A stretch of 64,000 nt of DNA from Archaeoglobus sulfaticallidus PM70-1 (GTDB lineage Archaea > Halobacteriota > Archaeoglobi > Archaeoglobales > Archaeoglobaceae), in the NCBI RefSeq assembly GCF_000385565.1, contig NC_021169.1, positions 1,904,571 through 1,968,570 on the forward strand, read 5' to 3'. Below are positions 53,872 to 62,915 of this stretch, piece by piece (within the stretch, counting starts at the first letter, position 1; each line of letters begins with the position of its first letter). The translations under genes and the position numbers were made by a program. A model generated the notes under the pieces. The model searched no databases, was not told where the DNA came from, and worked only from the letters and a program-made list of their open reading frames with translations.

Positions 53872-54547
53872 ACCATCCCTCTTTGAAAACAATACCCTCA
53901 TCAGTTATATCGTATGGAATCCACTCCAGCGGATGTGAACTTCTGTATTTCTTCAGAATTCTCATTGCCCTTTCATAACCATTTTCCGTGTGTAGCAGGT
54001 CAAGAAAGATAACCGATTCTGAAAGGTTCTTCGTCTCACTCCAGTCACCCATCATGGGTGCTTCCTCTATGAACAGGGCAGTTATATCATTTTTATAACA
54101 CAAATCAGCCATATACTTTATAACTCTCCTGAAAAGAACCGGATCTGCTAATGCTTTATCAAGATCTGTTACCGTATCAAAAACAATCATATCAACATCC
54201 TCTGGCTTCATTTTGATTGTTGTAATGACTGCTTGTTCTATCCTCTCCCTCGTTACGGGCATCATATATTTCGCATCAACCCTTATGAACCTCCAGTGTA
54301 TCTTATCGTAAACATCCTCCATGAACCTGAATTTCTTGAGGTACGTTTCACAGCTTCTTTTAACAAGAGTTGTTGCAAGATATGCCACCCCCATCCCATT
54401 CTTAGCCCCCTCTGCGGCCCAGTGTGACGCAAGAATTGTCTTCCCAATACCGCTCCTGCCCGTTACCAGGTTTACAGTGTTCTCGTCAAGACCGCCGCCA
54501 ATGGCATCATCCAGCCTTTTAAGACCAAACTTTAGCTTCATTTTCAT
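53831..54547 (-). CDS. KaiC-like RecA-fold ATPase A (P-loop intact)
   Basis: About 238 aa. LKRLDDAIGGGLDENTVNLV leads to Walker A GRSGIGKTILASHWAAEG. VDMIVFDTVTDLDKAL is Walker B, and MRILKKYRSSHPLEWIPYDI is a C-terminal KaiC-like segment. GTGGGG upstream supports the ATG at 54547 over an in-frame upstream start at 54613 with a hydrophobic extra stretch. First of four overlapping KaiC-like genes, promoter shared as a divergent region with purE. Confidence 0.82.
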   Translation of the reverse strand: MKMKLKFGLKRLDDAIGGGLDENTVNLVTGRSGIGKTILASHWAAEGAKNGMGVAYLATTLVKRSCETYLKKFRFMEDVYDKIHWRFIRVDAKYMMPVTRERIEQAVITTIKMKPEDVDMIVFDTVTDLDKALADPVLFRRVIKYMADLCYKNDITALFIEEAPMMGDWSETKNLSESVIFLDLLHTENGYERAMRILKKYRSSHPLEWIPYDITDEGIVFKEGWYVRRDYSYIYKSD

Positions 54548-54697
54548 CCCCACTGTATTCTCATAATGAGGGAATAAAAATTTTACTATTAGAATAAATA
54601 ACACACAATTCAAAATGGTTAACTTTTGTTGACATAAAGATATATAATCATTTTTAATTTTAGAAAATGTTTTCTTTAAATTGCGGAAGTATAGGTT
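54548..54697. promoter_or_regulatory. Divergent promoter region, KaiC-like cluster / purE
   Basis: 150 AT-rich bases. GATATATAATC near 54637-54650 is a TATA-like box for purE on the plus strand. T/A-rich runs around 54570-54600 could serve the leftward cluster. No clear operator repeat. Confidence 0.4.
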
Positions 54698-55153
54698 ATG
54701 AAGGCCATACTCATTATGGGCTCAAAAGCAGATATAAACTTCTGCAAAAAAATAGCTGATAAGCTAGCATTTTTTGGAATTGATTGTGAAATGAAGGTAG
54801 CTTCAGCCCACAAAACACCGATGAGAGTTCTGGAGATCATAAGGGAGTTTGAAAACGAAGATGTTGTATTTGTCACTGTTGCTGGGAGAAGCAATGCATT
54901 AAGCGGCTTCGTGGATGCGAACACGACAAAGCCTGTGATAGCCTGTCCGCCAGTAAGTGAGAGCTTTGCCGGGATGGATATACTATCCTCGCTGAGAATG
55001 CCATCAGGAGTCGCGCCAATGGTTGTTCTCGAACCAGAAAATTGCGCACTAGCTGTTGCGAAAATATTTGGAATCAAAAACGAAAACATCAGAAAGAAAA
55101 TCTTGGAATATCAGGTAAACAAAAAGAGGGAGATAGAGGAGGCAGAGATCTGA
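54698..55153 (+). CDS. purE: AIR carboxylase, class II PurE
   Basis: 151 aa. MGSKADINFCKKI, VASAHKTPMRVLEI and the loop VAGRSNALSGFVDANTT are the PurE active site. AGRSN rather than AGGAAHLPG marks the class II type that carboxylates AIR directly with CO2 instead of using PurK. Together with purD it shows de novo purine synthesis. Confidence 0.93.
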   Translation: MKAILIMGSKADINFCKKIADKLAFFGIDCEMKVASAHKTPMRVLEIIREFENEDVVFVTVAGRSNALSGFVDANTTKPVIACPPVSESFAGMDILSSLRMPSGVAPMVVLEPENCALAVAKIFGIKNENIRKKILEYQVNKKREIEEAEI

Positions 55154-55195
55154 CACACCGCAATCTTTTTAAATTGATTCCTAAAGCATTGATTC

Positions 55196-55378
55196 ATGGG
55201 TAAAACAGGCACAACAACATGGATCAGGATAAAGGGGAGGAAAGATCAGGTCAGGCTTGTTCCGGGTAAGTGGCAGCACTACAAGCCAACCGGACCAAAC
55301 CAGAAATACGATTCCAAGGGTAGAAGGAGAAGGAGACTCAAGAGATCTCAGAAATCGATACTGGGTGTAAGAGGATAA
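55196..55378 (+). CDS. DUF5350-type small basic protein
   Basis: 60 aa, very basic: KTGTTTWIRIKGRKDQVRLV then GRRRRRLKRSQKS. It fits the DUF5350 family found in methanogens and Archaeoglobi. It probably binds RNA or DNA, judging by charge only. A TATA-like TTTTTAAATTG lies about 25 bases upstream, and it sits 42 bases after purE. Confidence 0.8.
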   Translation: MGKTGTTTWIRIKGRKDQVRLVPGKWQHYKPTGPNQKYDSKGRRRRRLKRSQKSILGVRG

Positions 55379-55391
55379 TTAGATAATTAAT

Positions 55392-55733
55392 TTATTCAAT
55401 CCATTCAGTATCGTTTTCTTCCCAGTTATATTTAAACACGAGTACTTTGAAGCTGTTCTGTGAGCTGTTCACAACCCAGTGTATGCTCTCTGGCTTGCAC
55501 AGAAAGATGTCACCCTCTTTAGCATCGTACTCAGTATCCTCAATTCCGAGTTTTGCCTCTCCCTTGAGTATGTAGAAAACCTCGGTTTGCTTTCTGTGAT
55601 AGTGCTTCTTTACTGTAGCTCCAGCAGGAATCTCAACCATCTGAACGAATGAAGTCTCGGATATGTCAAATACCCTCGCTGTTATGTAGCTTCCCTTTTC
55701 CTCCCATTTTGCCTTGCTAAAATCGAACTTCAT
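55392..55733 (-). CDS. Cupin-domain protein
   Basis: 113 aa single cupin barrel. PAGATVKKHYHRKQTEVFYI gives the HxH...E metal set and PESIHWVVNSS the distal His. Small single-domain cupins may be isomerases or binding proteins; substrate unknown. Start overlaps the phosphoesterase stop by four bases, so it is third in the lhr operon. Confidence 0.88.
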   Translation of the reverse strand: MKFDFSKAKWEEKGSYITARVFDISETSFVQMVEIPAGATVKKHYHRKQTEVFYILKGEAKLGIEDTEYDAKEGDIFLCKPESIHWVVNSSQNSFKVLVFKYNWEENDTEWIE

Positions 55734-56473
55734 ACTAACCCCCTTGCAATTTCTTCTTTCAGTTTTTTCAACTTACCAAAGAAATAAACCTTATCCTCTA
55801 TCGCGAAAATATCTATTCTTTCCTCATCGAACTCCAGCATAGGTGAGAGAAAGCTGTCGGAGCTCAGGATATCGCTTCCCTTAACCATGCTCGAAAACGC
55901 TGGAAGGACAAGAACTTCTTTACCGGATAAATATCTAAGGTAGCATGGGTATGTGTACTGAGCAAAGTCCTGCCTGATCCTGATCACAGGATGTTCATGC
56001 CCGATTATTATTTTCCTGCCATCCATAATCTCATGCCCATGAGCTATCACCCACTCCCCAATCCTGATCTCTCTTTCAAGCGGTATATCGTATTTAGCGA
56101 GTATAGCTAAGAGATAGTTGTCGTGGTTCCCCCTCACAACCCTCAGTTCTCCAAGCTTACTGATTTCCTCAATGAAATAAGTCACATCATCCCACTCATA
56201 CGGCATGTTTTTGCTGAACTCGTGCTTCATGTCTCCTGCCACAATCAGCCTTTTCACTCCGTATCTCTCAAATATATCCCTGACCCGATCGACTACCTCA
56301 TCTATCTGAAGCCTTGGAATGACACCATATGCTGTCTGTTCTATCCCAAGATGCAGATCAGCTATAACCGCAGAATCCTCAACTATTACCGCCTTTTCTG
56401 GTGTTAATTCAACATCGAGCAAGTCAGGCAAGATATCACCCGTTAAGCTCGATAACCTGTGTGATTTTCTCAT
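55730..56473 (-). CDS. Lhr-associated metallophosphoesterase
   Basis: About 247 aa calcineurin-like phosphoesterase. VIADLHLGIEQTAYG, LIVAGDMKHEFS, VRGNHDNYLL and VIAHGHEIMDGRKIIIGHEHP give the full D-H / GD / GNHD / GH / GHxH metal set. This archaeal subgroup is regularly coded next to Lhr helicase, as here, suggesting joint action in DNA repair. The ATG overlaps the end of lhr by 38 bases; a TTG about 45 bases later, after GGGTGAT, is an alternative start. Confidence 0.88.
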   Translation of the reverse strand: MRKSHRLSSLTGDILPDLLDVELTPEKAVIVEDSAVIADLHLGIEQTAYGVIPRLQIDEVVDRVRDIFERYGVKRLIVAGDMKHEFSKNMPYEWDDVTYFIEEISKLGELRVVRGNHDNYLLAILAKYDIPLEREIRIGEWVIAHGHEIMDGRKIIIGHEHPVIRIRQDFAQYTYPCYLRYLSGKEVLVLPAFSSMVKGSDILSSDSFLSPMLEFDEERIDIFAIEDKVYFFGKLKKLKEEIARGLV

Positions 56474-59060
56474 ATAAGCTCTGAATTACCTTCTTCCTGT
56501 CCTCCATCAGAACTATGTCCTCCTCTCCCAGCACGAAGATATTCAAAGCGAACGGACTCGGGAAGGGTATGCGCGTGAGCTTTATTTCCTTTTTCTCAAG
56601 CTTGGTAAGAAAATCAATCGCATTACCCAGATCCATTGAGTCCTCCATTATCTCTCTATATGTCTCCTTGAGGACTGGAAAGTTTCTGCCAAATTTCTTC
56701 TTTATTAGCCTAAGTAAAGAATCAGCACTCAGCTGCTGTCTCCAGACACTCTTCTCCCTGCCCAGATAGTTCCTCAGCACCATTAAAGATCTAACCGCCA
56801 CATGCCTGAACCTTCTTCTCAGAATCTCTGTTCTGTCAAGCGCCTTTATCAGATCCTCCTCGAAGTTTTCAACGTTCATCAATTCCAGTATTTCATCGAA
56901 GCTCAGCACCTTTCGCCTTGGAAGTTTCAGCATGAAGCCATTATCGTTTACAGCTATCTTCACGCTACAGTTTTTCTTCAGGCCAGCCCGATATGCCAGA
57001 ACCCTTGAAATCGCACTGTTTGCCCTTCTGCCTATCAAGGAGTGAAATACATAACATTCATTCCCCTCGTCCTGAAAGTTCTCGATAAGAAATCTCCTAT
57101 CAGTTGGGATATAGCTGAAAACCTTCTGTTCATAGAAATATCGAACTATAGCCTCAGCAGAGTCGCGCTCAAGCATGTACTTCTTTCTCAGATACCAGAC
57201 AGCATCCTCAAACTCGAGCAGCTCGGAGCCCAGCAACTCCTCAACTTCTCTCCTGAACCTCTGTATTCTGAGGGCGAGATCATAGCTCAGCGGAAGCTGT
57301 TCGGAAAACCAGCTTGGCACAGTTGGTTTCTCACCCTCAACCTCCTCAACGATTAGATTCATTCCTCGAGACTTCAAAAACCTGAAGGTCCTCCCGGCTA
57401 AAACGAATATATCTCCCTTTATCAGCCTCTCTGCGAATTCTTCCTCCACCTTCCCAACCCGCTTGCCGTCTTTCGTTATAACTTTGACTGCAACCTCATC
57501 GGGTATCGTTCCGGTATTCAGATAGTAAATCGGCCTTACGAGCTTCCCTCTTTTGCCAAAGGTGCCCTCCTTCTCATCAAGCCAGATTTTCCCGTAAACC
57601 CTGTTCTTCTCGAAATCAGAGTATCCTGCCAGATATCTCAGAACCTCCAGAAACTCATCTTTTGTCAGATTCCTATAGGGGTAGCTTCTTCGAATGACCT
57701 TCAACGCCTCATCTATACCCCACTTTCTTTCAATAGCCATCCCAACCACATGCTGGCACAGCACATCCAAAGGTTTCTCGGGTATTTTTATGCGGTCAAG
57801 CCTTCTGTTCAGGGCTTCATAGGTCAGAACGGTGCATTCAACCAGATCGTCGTGATCAACAACCACAACCCTCCCAACAGACACCTCATGCAGCTTATGC
57901 CCGCTCCGCCCTATTCGCTGGAGTGCTCGATTTATGCTCTTTGGAGAGCCAAGGAGTACCACAAGATCTATGTATCCTATATCTATGCCCAGCTCGAGGC
58001 TTGTAGAGGAAACAACACACCTCAGCTCGCCATTCTTCAACTCATCCTCAACCTCGAGCCTGACATTTTTTGAGAGAGAAGAGTGATGTGCCTTTATTGG
58101 AAAGTCGCTTCCAAGCTTTTTCTTTAGGTTGTAAACAACCCTCTCCGTAGCACTCCTCGTGTTCGTGAATATCAGCGTTGTTTTTGATGATTTAACCAAA
58201 TCCGCAAGAGTGTTGTAAAGCTTTTCGCTGATCTGCTCTGAACTTTCTCTGAAAAAGTCCTTGACTGGAGAGATCACCTTTATGTCTATCGGTTTGAGAA
58301 AGCTGACATCAGCGATTATGCAATCCCTCACCTTGCCATTCTCAAACCCAACTAGGAACTTTGCAACCTCTTCAAGAGGGTGGATGGTGGCTGACAGACC
58401 TATTCTCACCATTCTGCCTTCCTGGATCTCTTGAAGCCTTTCTATAGATAGGGAGAGATGAGTACCTCTCTTGTTCTCAGCAATCGCATGTATTTCATCA
58501 ACAATCAAAAAATCGAGGTTGCTGAGGTGCTTTGAAAACTTCGGACTGACAAGAATAATCGAGAGGGTTTCAGGGGTGGTTATCAGGATGTGAGGTGGTT
58601 TTCTCACCTGTCTCTGCCTCTCTGATGGATCAGTGTCTCCAGTTCTCACACCTATCCGTATCTTCTGGAGCTTCAGGCCTTTGCTTTCGGCAATCTCATA
58701 TATCTCCTTCAGCGGCTCCTCCAGATTTTTCCGTATATCATTGTTGAGAGCTTTTAGCGGAGAAACATAGAGCGTATAAACCTTGTCTTCAAGCCTGTTT
58801 TTCTCTGCAAGGTCTATAAGCATGCTTATTGAAGCCAGAAAAGCTGCAAGGGTTTTTCCACTTCCTGTGGGTGAGGAGATCAGGATGTTGTTCCTGTTCA
58901 GAGCCTCAACTATCGCATGCTTCTGAGGAGGGGTAAAAGATCTATACTTGCCCTTAAACCACTCCACAACCAGAGGGTGGAGGAATTTTTCTATCTCTTC
59001 ATCTGAATACTCCTTCCCCTCAACTATACCTCTGCTACCTCTGCTTCCAGAAACATCCAT
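56436..59060 (-). CDS. lhr: Lhr-type superfamily 2 DNA helicase
   Basis: 874 aa. Q-motif FTPPQKHAI, Walker A ISSPTGSGKT, DEIHAIAENKRGTHL (DEIH box), SAT motif IGLSATIHP, TSLELGIDIGYIDLV and QRIGRSGHKLHEV are the helicase core. The C-terminal Lhr winged-helix and extended domains follow from about residue 430. Lhr-core proteins unwind branched DNA/RNA-DNA structures 3' to 5' and act in repair. First of lhr-phosphoesterase-cupin. Confidence 0.95.
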   Translation of the reverse strand: MDVSGSRGSRGIVEGKEYSDEEIEKFLHPLVVEWFKGKYRSFTPPQKHAIVEALNRNNILISSPTGSGKTLAAFLASISMLIDLAEKNRLEDKVYTLYVSPLKALNNDIRKNLEEPLKEIYEIAESKGLKLQKIRIGVRTGDTDPSERQRQVRKPPHILITTPETLSIILVSPKFSKHLSNLDFLIVDEIHAIAENKRGTHLSLSIERLQEIQEGRMVRIGLSATIHPLEEVAKFLVGFENGKVRDCIIADVSFLKPIDIKVISPVKDFFRESSEQISEKLYNTLADLVKSSKTTLIFTNTRSATERVVYNLKKKLGSDFPIKAHHSSLSKNVRLEVEDELKNGELRCVVSSTSLELGIDIGYIDLVVLLGSPKSINRALQRIGRSGHKLHEVSVGRVVVVDHDDLVECTVLTYEALNRRLDRIKIPEKPLDVLCQHVVGMAIERKWGIDEALKVIRRSYPYRNLTKDEFLEVLRYLAGYSDFEKNRVYGKIWLDEKEGTFGKRGKLVRPIYYLNTGTIPDEVAVKVITKDGKRVGKVEEEFAERLIKGDIFVLAGRTFRFLKSRGMNLIVEEVEGEKPTVPSWFSEQLPLSYDLALRIQRFRREVEELLGSELLEFEDAVWYLRKKYMLERDSAEAIVRYFYEQKVFSYIPTDRRFLIENFQDEGNECYVFHSLIGRRANSAISRVLAYRAGLKKNCSVKIAVNDNGFMLKLPRRKVLSFDEILELMNVENFEEDLIKALDRTEILRRRFRHVAVRSLMVLRNYLGREKSVWRQQLSADSLLRLIKKKFGRNFPVLKETYREIMEDSMDLGNAIDFLTKLEKKEIKLTRIPFPSPFALNIFVLGEEDIVLMEDRKKVIQSLYEKITQVIELNG

Positions 59061-59120
59061 TTAAAGAAGTGTAGGTTATGATGTTTATAGGCTTTGTGAG
59101 GAAATGAAAATAAAAAATAA

Positions 59121-60704
59121 TCAGGTCTTCACTTCCTCAACGATTCTGACCTTCTGCTTTGTTACAAGGCTCACGGCTATGAATGTCACTGTCGATACCG
59201 GAAGTGCTACTACTATTGGATCCACGACTGTCCACGGAAACTGTGCGATCGTGTTAACTCCGAATATCAGCTTGCAGATACCGAGTTCACTTGCCTCTTT
59301 TGCATGCACGAATGTCAGGTAAATCAAAGAGATAGTAAAGCCGGCGAGAATGCTTGTGATCGCACCTTCTCTGCTCGCTTTGCTCCAGTACAGTCCACCG
59401 AGATATGCAGGAAGGAAGGATGAGGCACAGAGGGCAAAGAATATCGCAGTTCCTCTCGCGATGACACCGGGTGGGAGGATGTATGCCAGAAATATGCTGA
59501 AAACTATTCCTATGGCAATCGCTATTCTCGTTATTAGTATCGTCTTCTCATCATACCTACCCTTCATGAGTCCAGCCTGAAATACATCCCTGCCGAGTGC
59601 CGAGCCTATCGTATGGAATTGACTGCTGAGTGTTGACATTGCTGCTGCCAGAAGTGTCACGAGGAACAGCACAACGAACCAGTCCGGCATGAAGGAGTTT
59701 ATGAACGCAGGAATTATCTTGTCCACATTCCCACCAGCAACCGCAATGGATGGTTTTCCAACCGTTTCGAGGAAGTATGCATTGCTCAAAGCCCCAACAA
59801 TGAACGATGTTCCAACCATTATGAATATGAAGAAGGCTCCAATTGGAACTGCTCTATCGAGGTCCCTGTCACTGCCAACGGTCATAAGCCTGACTGCAAG
59901 CTGTGGTTGTGCGAGGACACCTATTCCAACTCCAAGAATCAGGGAGGATACGAGCACCCACCATGCTACCGAGCCCAGAGTTGGAAATGCTGTCCATCCG
60001 TTGTGGCCGGGAATCTTGGATGAGAATATTTCAACAGCCAGATCGTTGTAAGATGTTAGCGTTTCATGGGCAGGTATAACGCCACCAAAGAAAGCATACG
60101 TTGAGATCAGCAAGAAGATCATGCTCACAAGCATTATCCCGCCCTGAAATGCATCCGTGTATATGACCGCTATTAGCCCACCGTATACAACATACACGGC
60201 TATTATCACGGCCATTATCAGCAGTGCCATGTTGTAGTCGATAGAGAGCGATACCTCCATGAATCTCGATGCCCCTATCAGCACAACCCCTGCATACAGG
60301 GGCATGAATAAGAAGACCACCAGCCCGGCAAAAACCTGCAGGAATCTCGATCCGTACATCTTTCCAAGCAACTCCGGGAATGTCAAAGCCCCTGTTTTCA
60401 TTCCAAACCTTCTGACTCTCTTTCCAACCACAGCATACGCTATGAATATTCCCACAAGGATATTGAGGAATGTCAGCCATAAAAGCGGCATCCCGAATAA
60501 TCCAGCCACACCACCGAAACCAACAATGGCCGAAGTGGATATGAACGCTGCTCCATAAGATAAAGCCATTATCGCCGGATTTATTTTCCTGCCAGCAACG
60601 AGGTAATCCTCTGAGCTGTTTGTCGATTTAAATCCAAAGTACCCCAGATATATCGTCACTATCAGGTATATTGCAACAACCAGCGCCATCAACAGGAAAT
60701 CCAT
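59121..60704 (-). CDS. Sodium/solute symporter (SSS family)
   Basis: About 527 aa, twelve or thirteen membrane helices. GYFGFKSTNSSEDYLVAGRK, ALSYGAAFISTSAIVGFGG, AVRLMTVGSDRDLDRAV and AAAMSTLSSQFHTIGSALGRD are SSS signatures of the acetate/pantothenate/proline group. A short-chain monocarboxylate is a plausible substrate but not provable. Start at ATG 60704, where GGAGGGG lies upstream inside a 34-aa partner gene. Sodium-coupled uptake. Confidence 0.9.
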   Translation of the reverse strand: MDFLLMALVVAIYLIVTIYLGYFGFKSTNSSEDYLVAGRKINPAIMALSYGAAFISTSAIVGFGGVAGLFGMPLLWLTFLNILVGIFIAYAVVGKRVRRFGMKTGALTFPELLGKMYGSRFLQVFAGLVVFLFMPLYAGVVLIGASRFMEVSLSIDYNMALLIMAVIIAVYVVYGGLIAVIYTDAFQGGIMLVSMIFLLISTYAFFGGVIPAHETLTSYNDLAVEIFSSKIPGHNGWTAFPTLGSVAWWVLVSSLILGVGIGVLAQPQLAVRLMTVGSDRDLDRAVPIGAFFIFIMVGTSFIVGALSNAYFLETVGKPSIAVAGGNVDKIIPAFINSFMPDWFVVLFLVTLLAAAMSTLSSQFHTIGSALGRDVFQAGLMKGRYDEKTILITRIAIAIGIVFSIFLAYILPPGVIARGTAIFFALCASSFLPAYLGGLYWSKASREGAITSILAGFTISLIYLTFVHAKEASELGICKLIFGVNTIAQFPWTVVDPIVVALPVSTVTFIAVSLVTKQKVRIVEEVKT

Positions 60705-60705
60705 C

Positions 60706-60810
60706 TCAACCCCTCCATTTCCATACTCCATAAGCTATGCAGAATATTACAGAGAGTATCGTCATCAAGTATCCCAGTGCTGTCCACACATCTGCCATAC
60801 CCAGCATCAT
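60706..60810 (-). CDS. 34-aa symporter small accessory protein
   Basis: Single-helix protein: MADVWTALGYLMTILSV then FCIAYGVWKWRG. Small one-helix proteins of this look are coded directly before SSS symporters in other archaea and bacteria. AGGTGAT lies next to the ATGs (60810 or 60807). The stop is one base before the symporter ATG. Confidence 0.75.
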   Translation of the reverse strand: MMLGMADVWTALGYLMTILSVIFCIAYGVWKWRG

Positions 60811-61145
60811 ATCACCTTTGCTACTGTGTTACATTGATACACTATAACAAATTTAAAAATTTTTCGGCTGAAGCTGAAGATTGTAGGATCTCGAATAACT
60901 TTACACCTGAACAAACCTATGAGGTAAGTAAATTCATTGTGAAGGGGCCTGATAATTTAGAGTTGAGGCAAAGAATTGCTCTATTTCGAATGGAAAAGTT
61001 ATTTTGGCTGTATAATAAGGTGACTAATGAATATGCAGTAGTTAAATATATCAAACATAGCAAATTAGAACTGATCTCCAAGGATCTTCTCATTAGGCGG
61101 TTTCATCTGAGTATATCTAAGGATGAGAATTGCCAAGAAGATTAA
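60777..61145 (+). CDS. Uncertain small ORF
   Basis: Open frame whose later part (from about 60890, NNFTPEQTYEVSKFIVKG ... RMEKLFWLYNKVTNEYAVV) looks like real protein. Its first 30 codons overlap the symporter accessory gene on the other strand. The real start, if any, is probably a non-ATG codon near 60880, or the frame is a 5'-truncated relic. No family was recognised. Confidence 0.3.
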   Translation: MLSTHLPYPASYHLCYCVTLIHYNKFKNFSAEAEDCRISNNFTPEQTYEVSKFIVKGPDNLELRQRIALFRMEKLFWLYNKVTNEYAVVKYIKHSKLELISKDLLIRRFHLSISKDENCQED

Positions 61146-61247
61146 TATAAACACACTGTACTTTTTCACAGCAAATACCTCGTATAATACTCTCGCAAGA
61201 ACTAAATTTTGAAAAATAAAAAATTGAACCCCCATAAGCTCGTCTCA

Positions 61248-61550
61248 TTACCAGCAGACCCACCCACTGTAGCAATTAGCGTTTCCAGCAGGTTGACCTG
61301 TTGGAGCATACCCCTATCCACCCGTCATCAAATTCATTATCGGACAGAGCCAGTTGTAAAAGTCTCCATTGAATCCAGCATAGTTTCCTGTGCTTTGACC
61401 TGCAGGCTGGTAGCCATACCCCATCATTGGCATCCCGTAGCCCATCATTCCGTATCCATAGTTCCATCCAAGTGGATGGGCTGTTGCTGTATACACCAAA
61501 GCTACTGCAGCTATTGCCACAACCACAACACCAACCCTTTTCCAGTTCAT
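61248..61550 (-). pseudogene. Secreted Gly/Tyr/Met-rich protein with in-frame UAG
   Basis: From ATG 61550 a signal peptide (VGVVVVAIAAVALVYTATA) leads to a Gly/Tyr/Met repeat (YGYGMMGYGMPMMGYGYQ) and then QSTGNYAGFNGDFYNWLCP. A TAG at 61314-61316 stops it at 78 aa. The same frame continues as GYAPTGQPAGNANCYSGW to TAA at 61248. The tail has the same style and a Cys, so the TAG most likely replaced a Tyr codon. The 78-aa form may still be made. Exported surface or metal-binding role is only inferred. Confidence 0.65.
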
Positions 61551-61581
61551 CTCACATCACCTCAGTCAACAGGTTGCTCTC

Positions 61582-61603
61582 AGAGGCAAAGGATGTTGCC
61601 TCT
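61582..61603 (-). other. 8-bp hairpin upstream of the secreted protein gene
   Basis: AGAGGCAA (61582-61589) and TTGCCTCT (61596-61603) with a 6-base loop, about 30 bases before the ATG at 61550. It would sit in the 5' leader and could affect translation or stability, or end a transcript on the other strand. Confidence 0.4.
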
Positions 61604-62121
61604 TAAAACATAATACAAAAAAGACAATAGACATTTTAGAACGTTTCAAAGAGAATAGATATGTTTCATTTTGCTAGAATGATTGATGAAAGAGTGTTAA
61701 TGTTGTATTTTTGTTTTCCTGGAGATTCCCAGTGTATGGATTGACTGTGGAAGCTACTCAGCTTTTTGGAGATGCAAGTAACAAAACACAAACAATCTAA
61801 AAAACTAAAACACATTACTTCTTGAGGAAGAGTAAAATATTGAGGGTGTGGGAGCAAGAAGTACAATTATATATGTTAAAAAATTTAGTCAGGATGTGTT
61901 AGTAACAATTTCCCTTTTAAGTTTTTTCTAGATCTTTTTTCAGTACTTGCTTGCATACTAGCGCAGAAAAAAATACGTTTCCATAGAATAATTGGTTGAG
62001 TAGTTGATTGCAAAGTTCTCATGGATATGAGCTTATTCGAAGTGAAGTCTTTAAGTAGCATATTCTAAAATGTAGGTAGGATCTGTGGAACATCTTGAAT
62101 CACCGAACTACCAAAAAACTC
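61604..62121. other. Gap with no recognised gene
   Basis: About 520 AT-rich bases. A 66-codon minus frame (61666-61866) has no ribosome-binding site and unlikely composition. A TATA-like sequence (ATTATATATG) lies at about 61867-61876. Nothing else could be supported. Confidence 0.4.
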
Positions 62122-62517
62122 TCAAACTTCAGAATCTCGTTGTTTCAGGATATGCAGACCAAAGATTGTTATGGCGAATACTAACCCAAGTGCTATTATC
62201 TTGGTGTAATCCACTTCCTTGAGATCTAAGATAATAATCTCTCTCCCAAGAGCCGTTAAAACAGTAATCAGAAGTAGATTCGGGTCGATTATATCGTGAA
62301 TCAGAAATCGAAGGGTTAGCGCTAGGAGTTCGAGCAATATCAGAGAGACCATCACATGTTTTACAGCTTCTTCACTAAGGGCTGCAGGTTCGTGGAATGG
62401 GTCCTCGAGGAAGTTGTAAAAAACGTAAGCAAACCTCAATATGACCATAAACGCAATAATTAATGCAAGTATCTTAACAGGAATTTCTACGAGCTTTGCT
62501 TTTAAATCATTGTTCAT
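62122..62517 (-). CDS. PsiE-like membrane protein
   Basis: About 131 aa with four helices. KILALIIAFMVILRFAYVFY, VKHVMVSLILLELLALTLRFL, LLLITVLTALGREIIILDL and ALGLVFAITIFGLHIL fit the PsiE (phosphate-starvation-inducible) family, function unknown. GGAGGT seven bases upstream decides the ATG at 62517. Confidence 0.75.
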   Translation of the reverse strand: MNNDLKAKLVEIPVKILALIIAFMVILRFAYVFYNFLEDPFHEPAALSEEAVKHVMVSLILLELLALTLRFLIHDIIDPNLLLITVLTALGREIIILDLKEVDYTKIIALGLVFAITIFGLHILKQRDSEV

Positions 62518-62724
62518 ATCCAGTACCTCCATTAAAGTTTTAAAATATTGGTGGTGTTACATCTTCCGTGGGAGTTAAAAAAAGGCAGGGTTTTAACCCC
62601 ACCCATGCAGCTCCAGCTACAAATCCCACTGCAGATAACCATACAAATACAAGAGAATAAAAAGATTCTCATTCAGGAACTGGCATCTGCTTTGAAAGGA
62701 ATCTCATACCATATTCTTCGAGGA

Positions 62725-62915
62725 CTTCGAGTTTAAGCACATCTATGGAATATACTATATTACGAGAAAGGTAGAAGTTAAAAATGGTGATTTCGTATTG
62801 AAAGAAGAGGTTGAGGCTGCTTTCGAGAAGAGTGTAACACCTTTCGGCAATTCAGCTAAGGTGCCCTAAGAGGTATATTGGGTGGAGAGCCTATATGGTT
62901 GTTGTGAGGGATTAG
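62725..62915 (+). pseudogene. DUF2080 transposon-encoded protein relic (frameshift)
   Basis: Plus-strand frame FFEDFEFKHIYGIYYITRKV through VEAAFEKSVTPFGNSAKVP, closed by TAA at 62867-62869. After a one-base slip at the CCC run (62864-62866) it continues PKRYIGWRAYMVVVRD to TAG at 62915. SVTPFGNSAKVP...PKRYIGW is the DUF2080 signature, a short protein carried by archaeal mobile elements. No start codon remains. Confidence 0.65.

Noticed and set aside
61666-61866. 66-codon minus-strand ORF
   Set aside because: No start signal, unlikely composition and no family.
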